The notes under the pieces are model-generated. The model saw nothing but the letters and a program-made list of their open reading frames with translations. It was not told where the DNA came from and did not search any database. From Friedmanniella sp. (GTDB taxonomy: Bacteria; Actinomycetota; Actinomycetes; Propionibacteriales; Propionibacteriaceae), in the NCBI GenBank assembly GCA_025964935.1, contig JAOPXW010000218.1, forward strand, positions 1-9,147: a DNA stretch of 9,147 bases, written 5' to 3'. Below are positions 6,457-9,147 of the stretch, piece after piece (position 1 is the stretch's first letter; the number at the start of each line of letters is the position of its first letter). Made by a program: the position numbers and the translations under genes.

Positions 6457-8090
6457 GCAGCCCCGATGTCACGGCCGACGACTTCGACCCGGCCCCCGAG
6501 GGCCCGGCGCAGGTGCCGGCGTCGGCCCGTGAGCTCAAGGGACTGATCAAGGGGTGGCGCCGCGGCCGCGCCACCAAGAAGCTGTCGGAGGCGTTCTCGG
6601 ACGCGTACGTGGCGCTGATCGGGGTCGCGATGATCGGCGCCATGGTGGTCAACGTCATCGTCAAGGCGCAGCGGGTGGTGGCCCAGTGCGAGACCGCTTC
6701 CTGCCTGTCGGCCCGCACGCTGCTGCCGTGGGCCGCGTTCGCCGGCACCGTGGCCGTGGCGCTCGCGGTCAGCCGGCTCTTCGGACCGGTGCTGGCGTCG
6801 GCCGCCGAGGGCTTCTGGCTGCTGGACGCGCCGGTGTCGCGAGCCAAGCTGCTCGGCGCCCGGCTGTGGGCGGCGGTGCTGATCGCGCTCGGTGGTGGGG
6901 CGTTGATCGGCGCGCTGGTCTCGGCGCTCACCGGCTCCCCGGCCACGGAGGTCGCCATCTGGGCGGCCGCGGGCGGGCTGTCCGCGGCGGCCGCGGTGGC
7001 GTTCTCCGCGACCCAGCAGGGGATCGAGCGGCACCTGTTGACGCGGGTGGCGACGTACCTCTTCACGGTCGTCGGGCTCGCCGCCCTCTTCGCCGTCGTC
7101 GGGGTGGCCGCCGGCTGGCTCGACCTCGGCGTCTCGGCCGACCTGGGGGTTCAGCTCGGGGTCGTGGTGATCGGCTTCGCCGCCGCCGTCCTGGTGATCA
7201 GCTTCGTGGTCGCGCGGCTGCGGCTGCGGCAGATCCGGCGGACCCGGCTGCTCAGTGGCGGGGCCCTGGTCAGCGGCATCTCAGGGGCCTTCTTCGCCCT
7301 CGACGTGGGGCTGGCGCGCGACATCGTCGTGGAGCGGCGGGCGCTGGAGCTGGGGCACGTGCACCCGGTCCGTGGCCGGGGGCTCGGTCTGTCGGCGCTG
7401 ACCTGGCGGGAGTGGCAGCGGCTGCGGCGCTTCCCCCAGCCGCTGATCGTGCTCGGGGCGGCGACCGTGGTGCCGTACGCCTGTGACGCTCTCGGGCTGA
7501 GCACGGTGACCCCGGTGCTCGCGGCCCTGACCGTCTTCGGCGCGACCATCCCGCTGCTCGGCGGGCTGCGGGTCCTGACCCGTACGGGGGGGCTGGCGCG
7601 CTGCCTGCCGTTCACGATGTCGCAGATCAAGCTGGCGTCGGTGGCGGTGCCGGCCGCCGTGGTCGCGGTGTGGGTGCTCGCCACCGTCTCGGCCTACATC
7701 GGCTTCGGCGACGGGGCCACCCGGCGCAGCTACGCGGAGGCGTTCCTGGTCTCGCTGGCCTCCGGCGGCGCGGGGCTGCTGGCCTCCATCCGGTGGACCC
7801 AGGCCAAGGGCGTGGACTTCGGCAAGCCGATGGTCTCCACCCAGGCCGGGGCCTTCCCGCCGGGACTGGTCTTCAACGTGTTCCGTGGTTTCGACGTGTG
7901 CGTGCTGGTCACCGCGCCGCTGCTGCTCGGCTTCTCCCCGCTGTGGTCGCTGGCCCTGGGCTTCATCGTCGCCCTGCTGCTCTTCAACTCCCTGGACGCC
8001 GAGTCCCTGAAGGCCCGGCAGGAGGAGCAGCAGCGGCTGCTCGACCGGCAGAAGGCCGACGCGGCGGCCGCCCGGCAGCGCAAGCGCTGA
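6453..8090 (+). CDS. Polytopic ABC permease, DUF6297-like
   Basis: This 545-residue integral membrane protein is translationally coupled to the ATPase (ATGA, no separate ribosome-binding site). I count 11-12 hydrophobic segments, at about 51-72, 90-109, 136-159, 166-184, 198-221, 232-256, 330-347, 352-372, 394-417, 427-446 and 480-513 (long enough for two). A cytoplasmic basic loop (257-266) precedes a central linker. The segment WLLDAPVSRAKLLGARLW (122-139) resembles the cytoplasmic coupling element of ABC-2-type permeases, and a second, weaker copy appears at RCLPFTMSQIKLASV (383-397), suggesting two related halves. The last 30 residues are charged and helical. The assignment to the actinobacterial DUF6297 group is from memory of size and neighbour. 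The transported substrate is unknown. Confidence 0.8.
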   Translation: MSSPDVTADDFDPAPEGPAQVPASARELKGLIKGWRRGRATKKLSEAFSDAYVALIGVAMIGAMVVNVIVKAQRVVAQCETASCLSARTLLPWAAFAGTVAVALAVSRLFGPVLASAAEGFWLLDAPVSRAKLLGARLWAAVLIALGGGALIGALVSALTGSPATEVAIWAAAGGLSAAAAVAFSATQQGIERHLLTRVATYLFTVVGLAALFAVVGVAAGWLDLGVSADLGVQLGVVVIGFAAAVLVISFVVARLRLRQIRRTRLLSGGALVSGISGAFFALDVGLARDIVVERRALELGHVHPVRGRGLGLSALTWREWQRLRRFPQPLIVLGAATVVPYACDALGLSTVTPVLAALTVFGATIPLLGGLRVLTRTGGLARCLPFTMSQIKLASVAVPAAVVAVWVLATVSAYIGFGDGATRRSYAEAFLVSLASGGAGLLASIRWTQAKGVDFGKPMVSTQAGAFPPGLVFNVFRGFDVCVLVTAPLLLGFSPLWSLALGFIVALLLFNSLDAESLKARQEEQQRLLDRQKADAAAARQRKR

Positions 8091-8117
8091 GACCGGCGGG
8101 GCGGGCCCGCGCCGGTC
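8091..8117. terminator. Bidirectional hairpin terminator between permease and oxidoreductase
   Basis: A perfect eight-pair stem GACCGGCG (8091-8098) / CGCCGGTC (8110-8117) with an 11-base GC-rich loop begins at the base after the permease stop and lies 13 bases beyond the end of the opposing oxidoreductase gene. No U tract follows. Its place between two convergent genes supports a terminator serving both. Confidence 0.6.
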
Positions 8118-8129
8118 GCGAACCGCCCG

Positions 8130-9147
8130 CTACTCGCTGGTGAACTGGATCTGGTGCCAGCCGCGCGCGCCGGAGGGGAAGACCTTGGTGCGCTGCTCGG
8201 GTTGGGTCTGTCCGCTCAGGTCGGTGGCCCGGACCTCGGCGCTGTGCAGTCCGGCCGGCCCGTCGAAGACGTAGGACCACTGGCGCCACAGGTCGATGCC
8301 GGCGTCCTCGGCCAGCTTCGCCTCCTTCCAGTCCCCGCCGTCGATCCGGATCTCGACCTTCTCGATCCCGCGGTGCTGGGCCCAGGCGACGCCGGCGATG
8401 ACCGGCTTGTTCTTGGGCAGGGTGGCGAGGGACTTGGGGACATCGATCCGGCTCTGGGTGAGGATGGGGGCGTCGGTCGCCCACTTCCGCTCGGTCCAGT
8501 AGGCGGTGCGCCGGGCGTAGGTCGTGAACTCGATCCGCTCCAGCCACTTGGTCGCCGACACGAAGCCGAAGAGGCCGGGCACCAGCATCCGGGCCGGGAA
8601 CCCGTGCGCGTCGGGCAGCGGCTTCCCGTCCATGCCGACGACGATCATCGCGTCCCGACCGTTGCTGACCGCCTGGTACGGGGTGGAGCAGGTGTAGCCG
8701 CTGTCGGAGGAGTAGGAGAAGACCTGGTCGACCCCGGCCTGCACCCCGACCCGTTTGATGATCTCGGCGAACGGCACCCCGAGCCAGCGGGTGGTCCCGA
8801 CGTACGGTCCGCCGACCTCGTTGGAGACGCACGTCAGGGTGACGTCGCGCTCGATCATCGGCATAGCCAGGAGGTCGTCGTAGGTCAGGGTGAGGGGATG
8901 GTCCACCATCCCGTCGATGGTCAGGCTCCAGCCCGACACGTCGACGCTCGGCGTGACCAGGGCGACGTCGACCCGGTAGAACGTGTCGACCGGGGTCATG
9001 AACGAGGTGTTGCCGGCGACCTGGGCCCCGGCCGGAACCGGTGGGGCGGCCGACGCCGGGGCGGGCAGACCGATGGCGCGGCGAGCAGCCGACTGGGCCT
9101 GGCGCACCCGACCCCGGACGACGCCCGCGCCGCCACCGACCGCCGCG
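8130..9147 (-). CDS. Sulfite-oxidase-type molybdopterin oxidoreductase, 5' end missing
   Basis: This is the C-terminal ~339 residues of a molybdenum-cofactor enzyme of the sulfite oxidase fold. The Mo-ligand cysteine sits in TLTCVSNEVGG (TGC, bases 8829-8831). It is followed by conserved HGFPARMLVPG and VSATKWLERIEF, and a C-terminal Ig-like Mo-co dimerisation domain (IAGVAWAQHRGIEKVEIRID onward). The frame stays open to the window edge. A GTG at 9107 is possible, but the upstream in-frame residues and the actinobacterial family pattern, in which several membrane helices precede an external catalytic domain, indicate a longer membrane-anchored protein (M. tuberculosis Rv0218 is a likely relative). 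The substrate is not known; sulfite, S-oxides or methionine sulfoxide are family possibilities. It shares strand with the FAS1-sigK operon but is separated from it by the ABC genes. Confidence 0.9.
   Translation of the reverse strand, partial: AAVGGGAGVVRGRVRQAQSAARRAIGLPAPASAAPPVPAGAQVAGNTSFMTPVDTFYRVDVALVTPSVDVSGWSLTIDGMVDHPLTLTYDDLLAMPMIERDVTLTCVSNEVGGPYVGTTRWLGVPFAEIIKRVGVQAGVDQVFSYSSDSGYTCSTPYQAVSNGRDAMIVVGMDGKPLPDAHGFPARMLVPGLFGFVSATKWLERIEFTTYARRTAYWTERKWATDAPILTQSRIDVPKSLATLPKNKPVIAGVAWAQHRGIEKVEIRIDGGDWKEAKLAEDAGIDLWRQWSYVFDGPAGLHSAEVRATDLSGQTQPEQRTKVFPSGARGWHQIQFTSE

Overview
The window is a very GC-rich, gene-dense stretch of an actinomycete chromosome. Most genes abut or overlap by the ATGA type, GTG starts are used, and the nearest relatives I recognise by eye are mycobacterial proteins (MenD, MenG, SigK, RskA, MPT83/MPT70). 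I cannot name the genus; a free-living high-GC actinomycete outside Mycobacterium is a reasonable guess. There is no sign of phage, insertion sequence, tRNA, rRNA or CRISPR, and every gap between genes is under 150 bases.

Left part (1-3356), menaquinone genes and a nuclease. The 3' end of menD runs rightward and collides tail to tail with a leftward gene for a TM0106-type RecB-like nuclease; the two coding ends overlap by 26 bases, and a hairpin with the menD stop codon in its loop lies there. The nuclease gene is joined by an ATGA overlap to the upstream menG (demethylmenaquinone methyltransferase).

Middle (3466-5768), a leftward envelope-stress module: a FAS1-domain lipoprotein closely resembling mycobacterial MPT83/MPT70, then an ECF sigma factor of the SigK type, then its membrane anti-sigma factor RskA. 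Gaps are 27 bases and a 4-base overlap. A candidate SigK-type promoter lies upstream of the lipoprotein, so the likely circuit is that SigK, released from RskA, transcribes its own operon together with its main surface product. In M. tuberculosis the corresponding target genes are at a separate locus from sigK-rskA.

Right part (5812-9147). Diverging from the FAS1 gene is a two-gene ABC transporter operon (ATPase, then a large polytopic permease resembling the DUF6297 group; substrate unknown). Tail to tail with it, separated by a strong hairpin, is the 3' part of a leftward sulfite-oxidase-type molybdopterin oxidoreductase that runs off the right edge.

I found no clearly new system. The points most worth a second look are the one-operon SigK/RskA/FAS1 arrangement with its promoter, the CxxC zinc motif in RskA beside a SigK whose core lacks cysteine, and the altered nuclease motif in the menG-linked RecB-like protein.
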